A stretch of DNA of 64,000 nt from Paucibacter sp. Y2R2-4 (lineage in GTDB: Bacteria; Pseudomonadota; Gammaproteobacteria; Burkholderiales; Burkholderiaceae_C): NCBI RefSeq assembly GCF_025717535.1, contig NZ_JAJIRO010000006.1:248001-312000 (forward strand), written 5' to 3'. The position numbers and the translations under genes are program-made. Under the pieces are notes generated by a model. The model had not been told where the DNA came from, did not search any database, and worked only from the letters and a program-made list of their open reading frames with translations. This document shows, one piece after another, positions 26,254 to 34,893 of this stretch. Numbering within the stretch: the first letter of the stretch is position 1; each line of letters opens with the position of its first letter.

Positions 26254-27498
26254 ATGTCGAACAAACCCATATCCGCAAGAGCCAGCCGCCTGGCCGGCTA
26301 CTCACCTGCGCTTATTAACGGCCTGATTGCCGTGCTGATTTCCTATGCCGGGCCGCTGGTGATCGTGCTGCAGGCCGCGCAGGCGGCGCATCTGAGTGCA
26401 GCGCAAACGGCGTCATGGATCTGGGCCATCAGCATCGGCAGTGGTCTGTCGGGCCTGCTGCTCAGCTGGCGGCTTCGCATGCCGGTGATCACCGCCTGGT
26501 CGACGCCGGGCGCGGCGCTCTTGTTGGTGGCCCTGCCGAACCTGCCTTTTGCCGAAGCGGTCGGGGCCTTCATCATGGCCAATGGCCTGATCGCGCTGCT
26601 GGCCTTCAGCGGTTTGTTTGACCGCTGGATGGATTGGCTGCCCAAGCCGCTGGCGGCCGCCATGTTGGCCGGCATTCTGCTGCGTTTCGGGCTCAATGTG
26701 TTCAATGGGATGCAGGGCCAGCCTGTCTTGGTGGGCCTGATGTTTGGCGTCTACATCCTGGCGCGGCGCCTGCAGCCGCGCTATGCGGTGGTCTGGGTCT
26801 TGGGTGTCGGACTCAGCTTGTGCGCCGCGCAAGGGCAGCTGCAGCTGGCAGACCTGAGCCTGCATCTGGCCACGCCGCTGCCGGTCTGGCCGCGCTTCAC
26901 GGTCGATGCGTTTTTGAATTTGGCCCTGCCGCTGGCCCTGGTCACGCTCAGCGGTCAGCATGTGCCTGGTTTGGCCGTGCTGCGCAGTGAAGGTTACGCC
27001 CCGCCGGCCAAAGCCCTGGTCGGGGGCACCGCGCTGGTGTCGCTGTTGCTCGCACCCTTTGGCGCCCATGCGATCAACCCGGCCGCCATCACCGCCGCCA
27101 TCTGCACCGGCCCGCAATCGCATGCCGATCCGAGTCGCCGTTATGTGGCGGGTCTGGCCTGTGGAGTTTTCTATCTGCTGATCGGCAGCTTCGGAGCCAC
27201 GCTGGCGCAGTTGTTTGCGGCCCTGCCGCCGGCCTTGATTGCCGCCCTGGCGGGGCTTGCCTTGCTGGCGGCGATTGCCGGTGGGCTCAGCGGCGCTATG
27301 GCCGAGCCGACGCAGCGCGAGGCGGCCCTGGTGACGCTGCTGGCCACCGCCTCGGGCCTGTCTCTGCTGGGCCTGTCAGCGGCGTTTTGGGGCCTGGCTC
27401 TGGGCTTGCTGACCCATGCGGTGATGGCCTGGCGGGGTCCACAGCGACCCGGTCAGTTGGCTGCGCCCACCAATTCCGCCAGCCGCGCCAAGGCCTGA
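26254..27498 (+). CDS. BenE/YdcO-family membrane transporter
   Basis: 414 residues with ten to twelve hydrophobic segments. Family features include LINGLIAVLISYAGPLVIVLQAAQAA, the helix-breaking VITAWSTPGAALLL motif (TPG), and GAHAINPAAITAAICTGPQSHADPSRRY in the second half. BenE proteins are proton-coupled importers, named for benzoate. The YdcO members have unknown substrates, so benzoate is not assured here because no benzoate genes are nearby. GGAG lies about eight bases before the ATG. The 3' end overlaps the convergent mocR gene by 46 bases. The operator upstream suggests control by that MocR protein. Confidence 0.85.
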   Translation: MSNKPISARASRLAGYSPALINGLIAVLISYAGPLVIVLQAAQAAHLSAAQTASWIWAISIGSGLSGLLLSWRLRMPVITAWSTPGAALLLVALPNLPFAEAVGAFIMANGLIALLAFSGLFDRWMDWLPKPLAAAMLAGILLRFGLNVFNGMQGQPVLVGLMFGVYILARRLQPRYAVVWVLGVGLSLCAAQGQLQLADLSLHLATPLPVWPRFTVDAFLNLALPLALVTLSGQHVPGLAVLRSEGYAPPAKALVGGTALVSLLLAPFGAHAINPAAITAAICTGPQSHADPSRRYVAGLACGVFYLLIGSFGATLAQLFAALPPALIAALAGLALLAAIAGGLSGAMAEPTQREAALVTLLATASGLSLLGLSAAFWGLALGLLTHAVMAWRGPQRPGQLAAPTNSASRAKA

Positions 27499-28886
27499 TC
27501 AAGCTCGGCATCAAAGGGCCGGCCGATGTTCAGCCGCAGGTAATGGGCATGCCGGCCCTGGCTGGAGAACACCGTGCCGGGGCTGAAGGCCAGACCCAAG
27601 GGCAGGGCACGGTCCAGCAGGGCGACGCTGTCGACGCCGCGGGGCAGTCCCACCCAGAGCAGCATGCCGCCGCTCGGCGGCACGATGTCGACCGCGGCGC
27701 CGAAATGGCGATGCAGGGCCTGCAAGTACTGCCGGGCACTCTCGGCCAGCGCCCGGCGCAGCCGCTGCAATTGGGCCTCGTACTGGCCATCGCGGATGAA
27801 CTCGGCCAGCGCGCGCTGCATCAGAACGCCGCCCCCGAGGCTGGCGCTCAACTTCAGGCTGCGCAAGCGCTTGGCGTGAGGCCGGCTCAGGCACCAGCCA
27901 ATCTGAAAGCTGGGGCCTAGGGTCTTGGAGACCGAGGCGCAGAGGATGACTTGCTCATGGCGGTCCCAGGCCTTCAGCGGGCGCGGCCGGGCGCTGCCAA
28001 AGTGCAGATCGCCAAAGATGTCGTCCTCGATGATGGTCAGCTTGTGCGCCGCAGCGACCTTCAGCAAGCGGCGCTTGGCTTCGTCCGGCATCAAGGCCCC
28101 GGTCGGGTTTTGGTAGTTGGGCGAGACGATCAGGCAGCGGATCTCGGGCCAATCCTGCAGAGCCTGGTCAACCGCCTCCGGGCTCAGCCCACCCTCGGCC
28201 GGGCAGGGCAGCTCTACCGGCAGCAGGCCCAAGGTGGCCAGCGTTTGATGCAGACCAAAGTACACCGGGCTTTCCACCAGCACCTTGTCGCCCGGCTGAG
28301 TCAGCGCTCGCAGGGCCAGGCTGAGGGCCTCGGTGGCGCCTTGGGTGATCAGCAAGTCATCGGCCGAGGCCTGCACATCCAGCGCGGCGTAGCGCTCGCA
28401 CAAGGCTTCGCGCAGCATCGCCACCCCGGCCAGCGGGGCGCTTTCGGCCAAGAGTTCGGGTGCGCGCTTCAGCAGGCGGCCGACTTGGCGCGCCATCGCT
28501 TCGGTAGGCAGCAGGCTGGCGGCTGGCCCGGCCATTTGCAGCGAGACCGGCAGTGGCTGTTCGGCCAGTTGCATCAAGCTCAGCATGCGCTCACGTTGGT
28601 GGCGCAGTTGGTCCAGGTCGGGCAGGCAGGCTTTGGCCGGCTCGGAGGCACCACCCGGATCGGCCGGCTCCGTCACAAAGAAACCCGACTGAGGCCGCAC
28701 CTTTACCCGCCCCTCATCGAGCAAGCACTCCAAGGCGCGCTTGGCCGTGGCCATGCTGACGCCATGGGCGAGGCAGATGTCGCGCAGCGAGGGCAGGCGC
28801 TCACCGGCCGCCCATTCGCCCTGATGGATGCGCAGGCTCAGGTCTTGCGCCAGGGCTTGGTAACGCAGCACTGGCCTGCCTTTCAT
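27453..28886 (-). CDS. MocR-subfamily GntR regulator with aminotransferase domain
   Basis: 477 residues from ATG at 28886, which overlaps the stop of the CWC gene as ATGA. The N-terminal winged helix is GntR type (RYQALAQDLSLRIHQGEWAA, SLRDICLAHGVSMATAKRAL). The rest is a fold-type-I aminotransferase-like domain with QGATEALSLALRAL, NYQNPTGALMP, DDIFGDLHFG and the PLP lysine in SVSKTLGPSFQIGW, ending LRLNIGRP. MocR regulators sense PLP or amino-type ligands and often activate a divergent or adjacent transporter or enzyme. The likely site is at 26151-26199, ahead of benE. It is the last gene of matB-CWC-mocR. Confidence 0.92.
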   Translation of the reverse strand: MKGRPVLRYQALAQDLSLRIHQGEWAAGERLPSLRDICLAHGVSMATAKRALECLLDEGRVKVRPQSGFFVTEPADPGGASEPAKACLPDLDQLRHQRERMLSLMQLAEQPLPVSLQMAGPAASLLPTEAMARQVGRLLKRAPELLAESAPLAGVAMLREALCERYAALDVQASADDLLITQGATEALSLALRALTQPGDKVLVESPVYFGLHQTLATLGLLPVELPCPAEGGLSPEAVDQALQDWPEIRCLIVSPNYQNPTGALMPDEAKRRLLKVAAAHKLTIIEDDIFGDLHFGSARPRPLKAWDRHEQVILCASVSKTLGPSFQIGWCLSRPHAKRLRSLKLSASLGGGVLMQRALAEFIRDGQYEAQLQRLRRALAESARQYLQALHRHFGAAVDIVPPSGGMLLWVGLPRGVDSVALLDRALPLGLAFSPGTVFSSQGRHAHYLRLNIGRPFDAELDQALARLAELVGAAN

Positions 28887-29098
28887 CGGCCCGACTCGCC
28901 CTCGGCTTGCGCAAGGCTCTTCAGGCAGGCAATGCACAAGCAGCTGCTGTACTGCGCCGCCAATTGTTGGCGCAAGGCGGGGCTCAACTGCAGGTCAAAG
29001 CAGTCGCAATGCGCGTCGGCTGCGCCGCAATGAAAGCTGCCGCCGCAGCGTGGGCAGCGGTCGTCCAGCACTGGTTTCAAGGCCGAAGAGTCATTCAT
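28883..29098 (-). CDS. Small cysteine-rich CWC-family protein
   Basis: 71 residues. The N-terminal half has CPRCGGSFHCGAADAHCDCF and the C-terminal half CLCIACLKSL, matching the cysteine-rich CWC family, a probable zinc-binding module of unknown function. Both ends overlap neighbours by four bases (ATGA): its start overlaps the matB stop and its stop overlaps the mocR start, so all three are translationally coupled. That coupling is good evidence that this short frame is real. Confidence 0.85.
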   Translation of the reverse strand: MNDSSALKPVLDDRCPRCGGSFHCGAADAHCDCFDLQLSPALRQQLAAQYSSCLCIACLKSLAQAEGESGR

Positions 29099-30624
29099 GC
29101 GAACAAGCTCCGGTGCTGCTCGCGCAACAAGTTTTTTTGCACCTTGCCCATGGCATTGCGCGGCAACTCGCTCACCACAAAGATGTGCTTGGGCACTTTG
29201 AAGCCGGCGATCTGGCGTTTCAGCGTGGCTATCAGAGCGGCGCCGTCCACCTGTGCACCCGCTTGGGCCACCAGCACGGCTACCACCGTCTCGCCAAAAT
29301 CTGGGTGCGGCACGCCGACCACGGCCGACTCGGCCACGCCCTCCATCTCGTTCAAAAAGGACTCAATTTCGGCCGGGTAGACATTGAATCCGCCGGAGAT
29401 GATCAGGTCCTTGCTTCGTCCAACGATGGTGAGGTAATTCTGCGCATCGAAACGACCCACATCGCCGGTTTTGAACCAGCCGTCGGCGGTGAACTCTTCC
29501 TGCGTTTTCTCGGGCATGCGCCAGTAGCCGGCAAAAACATTGGGCCCGCGCACCTGCACATGGCCGATCTCGTCGCTGGCGCAGGGCTTGCCTTCGTCGT
29601 CGACGACACGGATCTCCACGCCGGGCAGGGCCGGGCCCACGGTACCGCCGATGCGTTCGCCGTCCAGCGCGCGGCAGGGGTTGGAGCTGAGCATCAGCGT
29701 CTCGCTCATGCCGTAGCGCTCCAGAATGGTGTGGCCCGTGCGGGTCTGCCAGTCGCTGAAGGTGTCGATCAGCAAAGGCGCCGAGCCGCTGATGAACAAG
29801 CGCATGTGCTGGCAGGCCTCGTGCGTCAGCGCCGCTTCGTTGAGCATACGCACATACAGCGTAGGCACGCCCATGAAGACGCTGGCCTCGGCCAAGCGAC
29901 GGATCACCGCCCGCGGCTCGAACTTGGCGAACCAGATCATCTTGGCGCCGGCCAAGAGCGCGCCATGGGAGGCGACAAAGAGCCCGTGCACATGAAAGAT
30001 GGGCAGGGCATGGATCAGCACATCGTCGCTGCGCCAAGCCCAGAAGTCCTTCAGCATCTGCGCATTGCTGAGCAGATTGCGGTGGCTCAGCATCGCGCCC
30101 TTGCTGCGCCCGGTGGTGCCGCTGGTGTAGAGAATGGCGGCCAAATCGTCCGGGGCCTTTTCCGCCACGGTGTGCTGGTCACTCATCTGCGCGGCGCGGT
30201 CCAAGAGGCTGCCGCTGCGGTCTTCGTTGAGCGTGAACACATAGCTTGTGCCCGCCAGAAAGGCGAGCTTGGAGACCCAGCCGAAATGCTGGCCTGAGCA
30301 AACGAGCACGGCAGGCTCGGCGTTCTCAATGAAGTAGCTCAGCTCGGCCGCCTGGTAGGCGGGGTTCAGCGGCAGATAGACATAACCGGCTCGCAGCACG
30401 GCCAGGTAGAGCATCAGGGCTTCGACGCTCTTCTCGGTCTGCGCGGCAATACGGCTGCCGGGCGGCAGATCCAGCGAGACCAGCAGATTGGCCAGCATGG
30501 CGGTGCCGCGTTCCAGGTCGCGCCAGCTGTAGCGCAACTCTGCGCCGTCTGCGCATTCGATGGCGCAGGCGTCCAGATCTTGGGGGAAGGCCGATTGCAG
30601 GGCGGCAAAGAGATTGGCGTTCAT
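29095..30624 (-). CDS. matB: Malonyl-CoA synthetase-like AMP-dependent ligase
   Basis: 509 residues, the usual length for MatB. Adenylation motifs are AILYTSGTTGRSKGAMLSHRNL (A3, split here for length: TSGTTGRSKG), ERYGMSET (A5), GWFKTGDVGRF (A7), GRSKDLIISGGFNVYP (A8) and the catalytic lysine region LPRNAMGKVQKN (A10). MatB-type enzymes join malonate or methylmalonate to CoA using ATP. The fit to MatB over other acyl-CoA ligases comes from overall length and motif wording; malonate specificity is inferred. It is the first gene of matB-CWC-mocR and is divergent from the sigma-54 activator gene (185-base gap). Confidence 0.8.
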   Translation of the reverse strand: MNANLFAALQSAFPQDLDACAIECADGAELRYSWRDLERGTAMLANLLVSLDLPPGSRIAAQTEKSVEALMLYLAVLRAGYVYLPLNPAYQAAELSYFIENAEPAVLVCSGQHFGWVSKLAFLAGTSYVFTLNEDRSGSLLDRAAQMSDQHTVAEKAPDDLAAILYTSGTTGRSKGAMLSHRNLLSNAQMLKDFWAWRSDDVLIHALPIFHVHGLFVASHGALLAGAKMIWFAKFEPRAVIRRLAEASVFMGVPTLYVRMLNEAALTHEACQHMRLFISGSAPLLIDTFSDWQTRTGHTILERYGMSETLMLSSNPCRALDGERIGGTVGPALPGVEIRVVDDEGKPCASDEIGHVQVRGPNVFAGYWRMPEKTQEEFTADGWFKTGDVGRFDAQNYLTIVGRSKDLIISGGFNVYPAEIESFLNEMEGVAESAVVGVPHPDFGETVVAVLVAQAGAQVDGAALIATLKRQIAGFKVPKHIFVVSELPRNAMGKVQKNLLREQHRSLFA

Positions 30625-30809
30625 GGCAGGAAGCGAAGGGTGATCTGTGCTTTGGCAATGGGTTTCAGCCCCGATTGTGTCTCCAAGCGTGGGGGAGCCA
30701 AGATGCTGACTTCGGGATTCAGCGGTGCGCGCTTTACTGGGGCGCTGCTACATTGCGCTGGCCCGAATGTTTGCTTTGCTCGGTTCTTTTCGCGAGGCTG
30801 CCTCTGATC

Positions 30810-32306
30810 ATGGATTCCACCTCTGGCTTGCCACAGCTGCCCTTTGACGTCGACGGCGTCTTGCGCCTGGCGGCGCAGTCCATGTTTGACACCTTTGCCC
30901 GCAGCACCGAGGGCATGTTGGTGGTGGACCGGGCGCACCGCATCGTCTGGATGAGCGAAGGCTATCAACGCCTCTTGCCGGCCCTGGGCTTTGCCGATGT
31001 GCATGAAATCATCGGCCGCCGGATTGTCGAGGTGGTGCCTAACTCCTTGATGCCGCAGGTGGTGGACAGCGGGCAGGCCATCTTGGTGGATCTGCTCAGC
31101 AACAAGGCGGGCACGTTTTTGGTCAGCCGCTTGCCGCTGCGCAATCCGCAGGGGGAGGTGGTCGGCGCGGTGGGCCTGGTACTTTTGGATCATCCGGAGA
31201 CCACCATGCAGCCGCTGATGGGCAAGTTCGCGGCCTTGCAGCACGAACTGTGCGAGGCCCGCCAGCAGCTCGCCGCGCAACGTCGCCCCAAGCACACCAT
31301 CGCCAGCTTCATCGGCAGTAGCCCGGCGGCGATGGAGGTCAAGCGCCAAGCCCGGCGGGTGGCGCAGACCGATGCCAGCGTGCTGCTGCTGGGCGAAACC
31401 GGTACCGGCAAGGAGTTGCTGGCCCACGCCATCCATGCGGCGTCGCGGCGCGCCCAAAAGCCCTTGGTGAGCGTCAATATCGCCGCCGTTCCGGACAGCT
31501 TGTTGGAGGCCGAGTTCTTCGGCGTGGCGCCGGGTGCCTACACCGGCGCTGAGCGCAAGGGCCGCGACGGTAAATTCAAGATTGCGGACGGCGGCACTCT
31601 GTTTTTGGACGAGATCGGCGATATGCCGCTGGCGCTGCAAAGCAAGCTGCTGCGGGTTTTGCAAGAGCAAGAACTGGAGCCACTGGGCAGCAACCAGGTT
31701 GTGCAGGTGGATGTGCGAGTCATCGCCGCCACCAGCCGCGATCTGGCGGCGATGGTGGCCGCCGGGCAGTTCAGGGCGGATCTGTACTACCGCCTCAGCG
31801 TCGTGCCCATCCATGTGCCGCCACTGCGCGAACGCGCGCAGGACATCGAGGTTTTGGTCGATGCCATTGGGGAAGACATCGCTCGCCGCAGCGGCTTGCC
31901 GCACAAGCTGCTGAGCCCTGGCGCCCTGCGTTGGCTGGCGGCGCAGCCCTGGCCGGGCAACACCCGTGAATTGCGCAATGCGCTGGAGCAGGCGACCTTG
32001 ATGAGCGACGAGGTCGAGCTGACTGAGGTCAGCTTTACAGCGTACGCAGCTTTTGCCGCGACCAGCCGCTTGCAGACCAGCAACTCAGCCGGCTCGATGC
32101 CACCAGCGGGGCGCGCGCTTGAATCTCCCATGCGGGCCTTGCCCGAGTTGATCGACCGGGTGGAGCGTGAAGCCATCGCCAAGGCACTCAGCGCTACGGC
32201 AGGCAATCGCATGGCCGCTGCTCGACTGCTGCAAATCTCGCGCGCCTCGCTCTACCAGCGCTTGGCCCGCTGGCCCGAGCTGGCGCAGGCGTCTTTTGCT
32301 GCCTGA
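30810..32306 (+). CDS. PAS-containing sigma-54 activator, HbcR-like
   Basis: 498 residues from ATG at 30810; the frame extends upstream but the ATG fits the start of the PAS domain. An N-terminal PAS domain (about 25-130) is followed by a AAA+ domain with Walker A LLGETGTGKELLAHAIHAAS, a GAYTGA loop (a common variant of GAFTGA, near residue 240), Walker B GGTLFLDEIGDMP and the arginine-finger region FRADLYYRLSV. A Fis-type helix-turn-helix ends it (NRMAAARLLQISRASLYQRL). There is no receiver domain, so it senses something through PAS. It lies just upstream of a 3-hydroxybutyrate-oligomer hydrolase gene with a -24/-12 promoter, recalling Pseudomonas HbcR, which activates 3-hydroxybutyrate catabolism with sigma-54. 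Confidence 0.88.
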   Translation: MDSTSGLPQLPFDVDGVLRLAAQSMFDTFARSTEGMLVVDRAHRIVWMSEGYQRLLPALGFADVHEIIGRRIVEVVPNSLMPQVVDSGQAILVDLLSNKAGTFLVSRLPLRNPQGEVVGAVGLVLLDHPETTMQPLMGKFAALQHELCEARQQLAAQRRPKHTIASFIGSSPAAMEVKRQARRVAQTDASVLLLGETGTGKELLAHAIHAASRRAQKPLVSVNIAAVPDSLLEAEFFGVAPGAYTGAERKGRDGKFKIADGGTLFLDEIGDMPLALQSKLLRVLQEQELEPLGSNQVVQVDVRVIAATSRDLAAMVAAGQFRADLYYRLSVVPIHVPPLRERAQDIEVLVDAIGEDIARRSGLPHKLLSPGALRWLAAQPWPGNTRELRNALEQATLMSDEVELTEVSFTAYAAFAATSRLQTSNSAGSMPPAGRALESPMRALPELIDRVEREAIAKALSATAGNRMAAARLLQISRASLYQRLARWPELAQASFAA

Positions 32307-32406
32307 AAAAAAGACAGTGTTCAAGAAATAGACAGTCTTGCCCCGCAGGGCGCCTGAAACCTGGGCGTTTCCGGGGTTGGTGCGTACCGTCTCGCTGTTT
32401 CGTTAT

Positions 32407-32420
32407 GGTGCAGATGCACC
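32407..32420. promoter_or_regulatory. Candidate enhancer site GGTGCA-GA-TGCACC
   Basis: An inverted repeat with perfect 6-bp arms lies 67 bases upstream of the -24 element, a typical enhancer distance. Related fragments GGTGCGTACC (about 32378) and TGCACC (about 32467) occur in the same gap. Binding by the PAS/sigma-54 activator encoded upstream is inferred. Confidence 0.5.
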
Positions 32421-32486
32421 AAGTTGCCGCGGCGTCATCTGCTTGTCACCGATGAAGCTCAGTGTTTGCACCAGGGTTGGGCATCA

Positions 32487-32502
32487 AGGCATGCTCTTTG
32501 CG
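32487..32502 (+). promoter_or_regulatory. Sigma-54 promoter of the 3HB-oligomer hydrolase gene
   Basis: AGGCAT-GCTCT-TTGCG keeps the invariant GG and GC exactly ten bases apart and differs from TGGCAC-N5-TTGCW mainly at the edges. The start site would be near 32514, about 80 bases before the GTG start. The adjacent activator gene with a GAYTGA loop supports it. Confidence 0.7.
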
Positions 32503-32595
32503 TGCAAGTGCCAAAGTCTCGCCGCCTTTTCCAAGCCTTGCCAGGTGCTGTACGAGGCGCATTGAGTTTCTTGACACCCTTTAGAGGAGCACGCT

Positions 32596-34743
32596 GTGAA
32601 GATGAGCCCATCGCATTTCTCCCGCGCCCAAACGCGCCAAGGCGGACGCCTGATCCCGCTGAGTCTTTTGGCTATGGCGGCCATGGCAGCTTTGGCCGCC
32701 TGCTCCAAGAGCGACGAGTCGATCGAGATCAATCTCAAGCCCGACTTCCTCGCCAGCATGAAGTCCGCCAGCTACGACGGCAATAGCGACGATTTGCTGA
32801 CCGCAGGCTTGGGCAAGACAGGCCTGGCCGCCGCAGCGCCACCGGCCTACGCCGACCCCTTGAAGCCCACGGCCGCCGAGTTGCGCCGCAGCGCCATCCA
32901 TACCAATTACCGCGCCATCGTCGACATGACGGCCAATGGCGGCTATGGCTTGCTGTACGGGCCAAATGTGGGCGCCGATGGCACGGTTGGCTCGGGTGAG
33001 GGCAAGATCGCCGGGACCGAGTACATCGGCGTCAGCGACGACGGCAGCGGCGAGCGCAATGTGAGCTTGATGGTGCAGGTGCCTGCCAGTTTCAACCCGG
33101 CGGAGCCGTGCATCATCACCGCCACCTCCAGCGGCTCGCGCAGCGTTTACGGTGCGATCTCGACCGGCGAATGGGGCTTGAAGAAGGGCTGTGCGGTGGC
33201 CTATTCCGACAAGGGCACGCATGCCGCCGGCCATGACCTGGCCACCGACACCGTGCCGCTGATCGACGGCACCCGTGCCACTGCCAGCGCCGCCGGCACC
33301 GGCGCGGCCTTCAAGGCCAAGCTGAGCGCGGCCGAACTGGCTGCCATCAACAGTGCCACGCCGAATCGCCTGGCCTTCAAGCATGCGCATTCGCAACGCA
33401 ATCCTGAGAAGGACTGGGGCACTTTCACCCTGCATGCCGTGCAGTTTGCTTTCTATGTTTTGAATGAACAGTTCGGCGAAGCCCAGAGCGACGGCCGCAA
33501 GCGGGTCACGATCACGCCTGCCAATACGCTGGTGATCGCCTCCAGCCTGTCGAACGGTGGCGGCGCTGCGGTGGCTGCGGCTGAGTTGGACAATGCCGGC
33601 CTGATCGACGGCGTGGCCGTGTCCGAGCCGGCAGTGCAAATGCCCAGCAGCTTGACGGTCTCGGTGCAGCGCGGCAGCACAACGCCCAAGACCTTTGGCA
33701 AGCCGCTGTACGACTACATCACCCAGGCCAATCTGTTTCAGAACTGCGCCGGCTTGGCGACTGTAGGCTCGCCGGGCGCCGTCGGGGCTTATGGCGCCTG
33801 GAACGCCAATCGTTGTGCAGCGCTCAAGGCCAAGGGCTTGATCAGCGGCAACAACACCGCCGAGCTGGCGGCCGATGCGCTGCAAAAGCTGCGTGACCAT
33901 GGCTGGGAGGCGGAATCCGATGCCCTGCATGCCTCGCATGCTGACTATGAGGTGTCGGCGGCAGTGGCTGCCACCTATGCCATGGCCTACTCGCGCGCCA
34001 GCGTGAAAGACAAGCTCTGTGGCTATGGTTTTGCCGCGGCCACCGCCGCCGGCCTGCCGACCGTGGTGGCACCCGCAGCCTTGGCCGATATGTTTGCCAA
34101 GGGCAATGGCGTGCCGCCGTCGGCCGGCGTGACCCTGATCAATGAGAACGCCCTGGGCGGACCGGCCCGTAATCAATTCTCGATCTCGGCCAGCAACACC
34201 GTGCCGGACTTGAATACCGACGGCGCCAAATGCCTGCGTGATCTGCTGACCGGTACCGACACCGCGGCCCGCGCGGTGCAGACCGGTGTGGATGAAACCC
34301 GCCGCAATGGCAATTTGCGGGGCCGCCCCGCCGTCATCGTGCATGGCCGCAATGACGCCTTGCTGCCGGTGAACCACACCTCGCGGCCCTATACCGCGCT
34401 GAACAAGACGGTGGAGGGGGCGGCCAGCCAGCTCAGCTATATGGAGGTCACCAATGCCCAGCATTTCGACACCTTTATTGGCCTGCCTGCCGCGCTGCCG
34501 GGTTACGACAGTCGCTACATCCCCCTGCATGTGTATCTGAATCGGGCCTTGGACGCGGTCTATGACAAGCTTAAGAACGGCAAGGCGCTGCCGCCCAGCC
34601 AAGTGGTGCGCACCACACCGCGTGGCGGCACACCGGGCGCGGCCCCGGCCATCACAGCCGCGAATGTGCCGGCCTTTGCCGCAACGCCTGCGGCGGCTGA
34701 TGCCATCACCATGAGCGGCAGCACCTTGCGCGTGCCCGACTGA
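32596..34743 (+). CDS. D-(-)-3-hydroxybutyrate oligomer hydrolase (3HBOH family)
   Basis: 715 residues. The start is taken as GTG 32596, because AGAGGAG lies six bases before it; an ATG at 32602 is in frame but too far from that site. The N-terminus is a lipoprotein-type signal (LAMAAMAALAACSKS). The body matches the 3HB-oligomer hydrolase family: NYRAIVDMTANGGYG, YSDKGTHAAGHDL, a serine motif ASSLSNGGGAAVAAAEL and later PAVIVHGRNDALLPVNHTSR (acid) and NAQHFDTFIGLPA (histidine). It splits short oligomers released from poly-3-hydroxybutyrate into monomers. The neighbouring PAS/sigma-54 activator and the promoter imply induction on PHB products. Confidence 0.88.
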   Translation: MKMSPSHFSRAQTRQGGRLIPLSLLAMAAMAALAACSKSDESIEINLKPDFLASMKSASYDGNSDDLLTAGLGKTGLAAAAPPAYADPLKPTAAELRRSAIHTNYRAIVDMTANGGYGLLYGPNVGADGTVGSGEGKIAGTEYIGVSDDGSGERNVSLMVQVPASFNPAEPCIITATSSGSRSVYGAISTGEWGLKKGCAVAYSDKGTHAAGHDLATDTVPLIDGTRATASAAGTGAAFKAKLSAAELAAINSATPNRLAFKHAHSQRNPEKDWGTFTLHAVQFAFYVLNEQFGEAQSDGRKRVTITPANTLVIASSLSNGGGAAVAAAELDNAGLIDGVAVSEPAVQMPSSLTVSVQRGSTTPKTFGKPLYDYITQANLFQNCAGLATVGSPGAVGAYGAWNANRCAALKAKGLISGNNTAELAADALQKLRDHGWEAESDALHASHADYEVSAAVAATYAMAYSRASVKDKLCGYGFAAATAAGLPTVVAPAALADMFAKGNGVPPSAGVTLINENALGGPARNQFSISASNTVPDLNTDGAKCLRDLLTGTDTAARAVQTGVDETRRNGNLRGRPAVIVHGRNDALLPVNHTSRPYTALNKTVEGAASQLSYMEVTNAQHFDTFIGLPAALPGYDSRYIPLHVYLNRALDAVYDKLKNGKALPPSQVVRTTPRGGTPGAAPAITAANVPAFAATPAAADAITMSGSTLRVPD

Positions 34744-34760
34744 AGCGATCGCTGGCCCTT

Positions 34761-34791
34761 AGCCGGTCGTCTTGGATCAGGGCGACTGGCT
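34761..34791 (+). terminator. Hairpin after the 3HB-oligomer hydrolase gene
   Basis: AGCCGGTCG pairs with CGACTGGCT (9 bp, one G-U) across a 13-base loop, starting 18 bases after the stop. No T-run follows, so it may only stabilise the 3' end or assist Rho. Confidence 0.4.
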
Positions 34792-34893
34792 GACTTGGTG
34801 CGATGGAGGTAAGAAAATCAGCAGCGGCTGTGGTTTGATGGCCGCAAGGTGAATAGTCACCAAAGGCCGGGCGAGCTGCCTGCCTTCAGCAGA

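Noticed and set aside
30625-30809. A second -24/-12 promoter between matB and the sigma-54 activator gene
   Set aside because: TTGC at about 30754 has no GG at the required spacing, so it fails the invariant part of the consensus.
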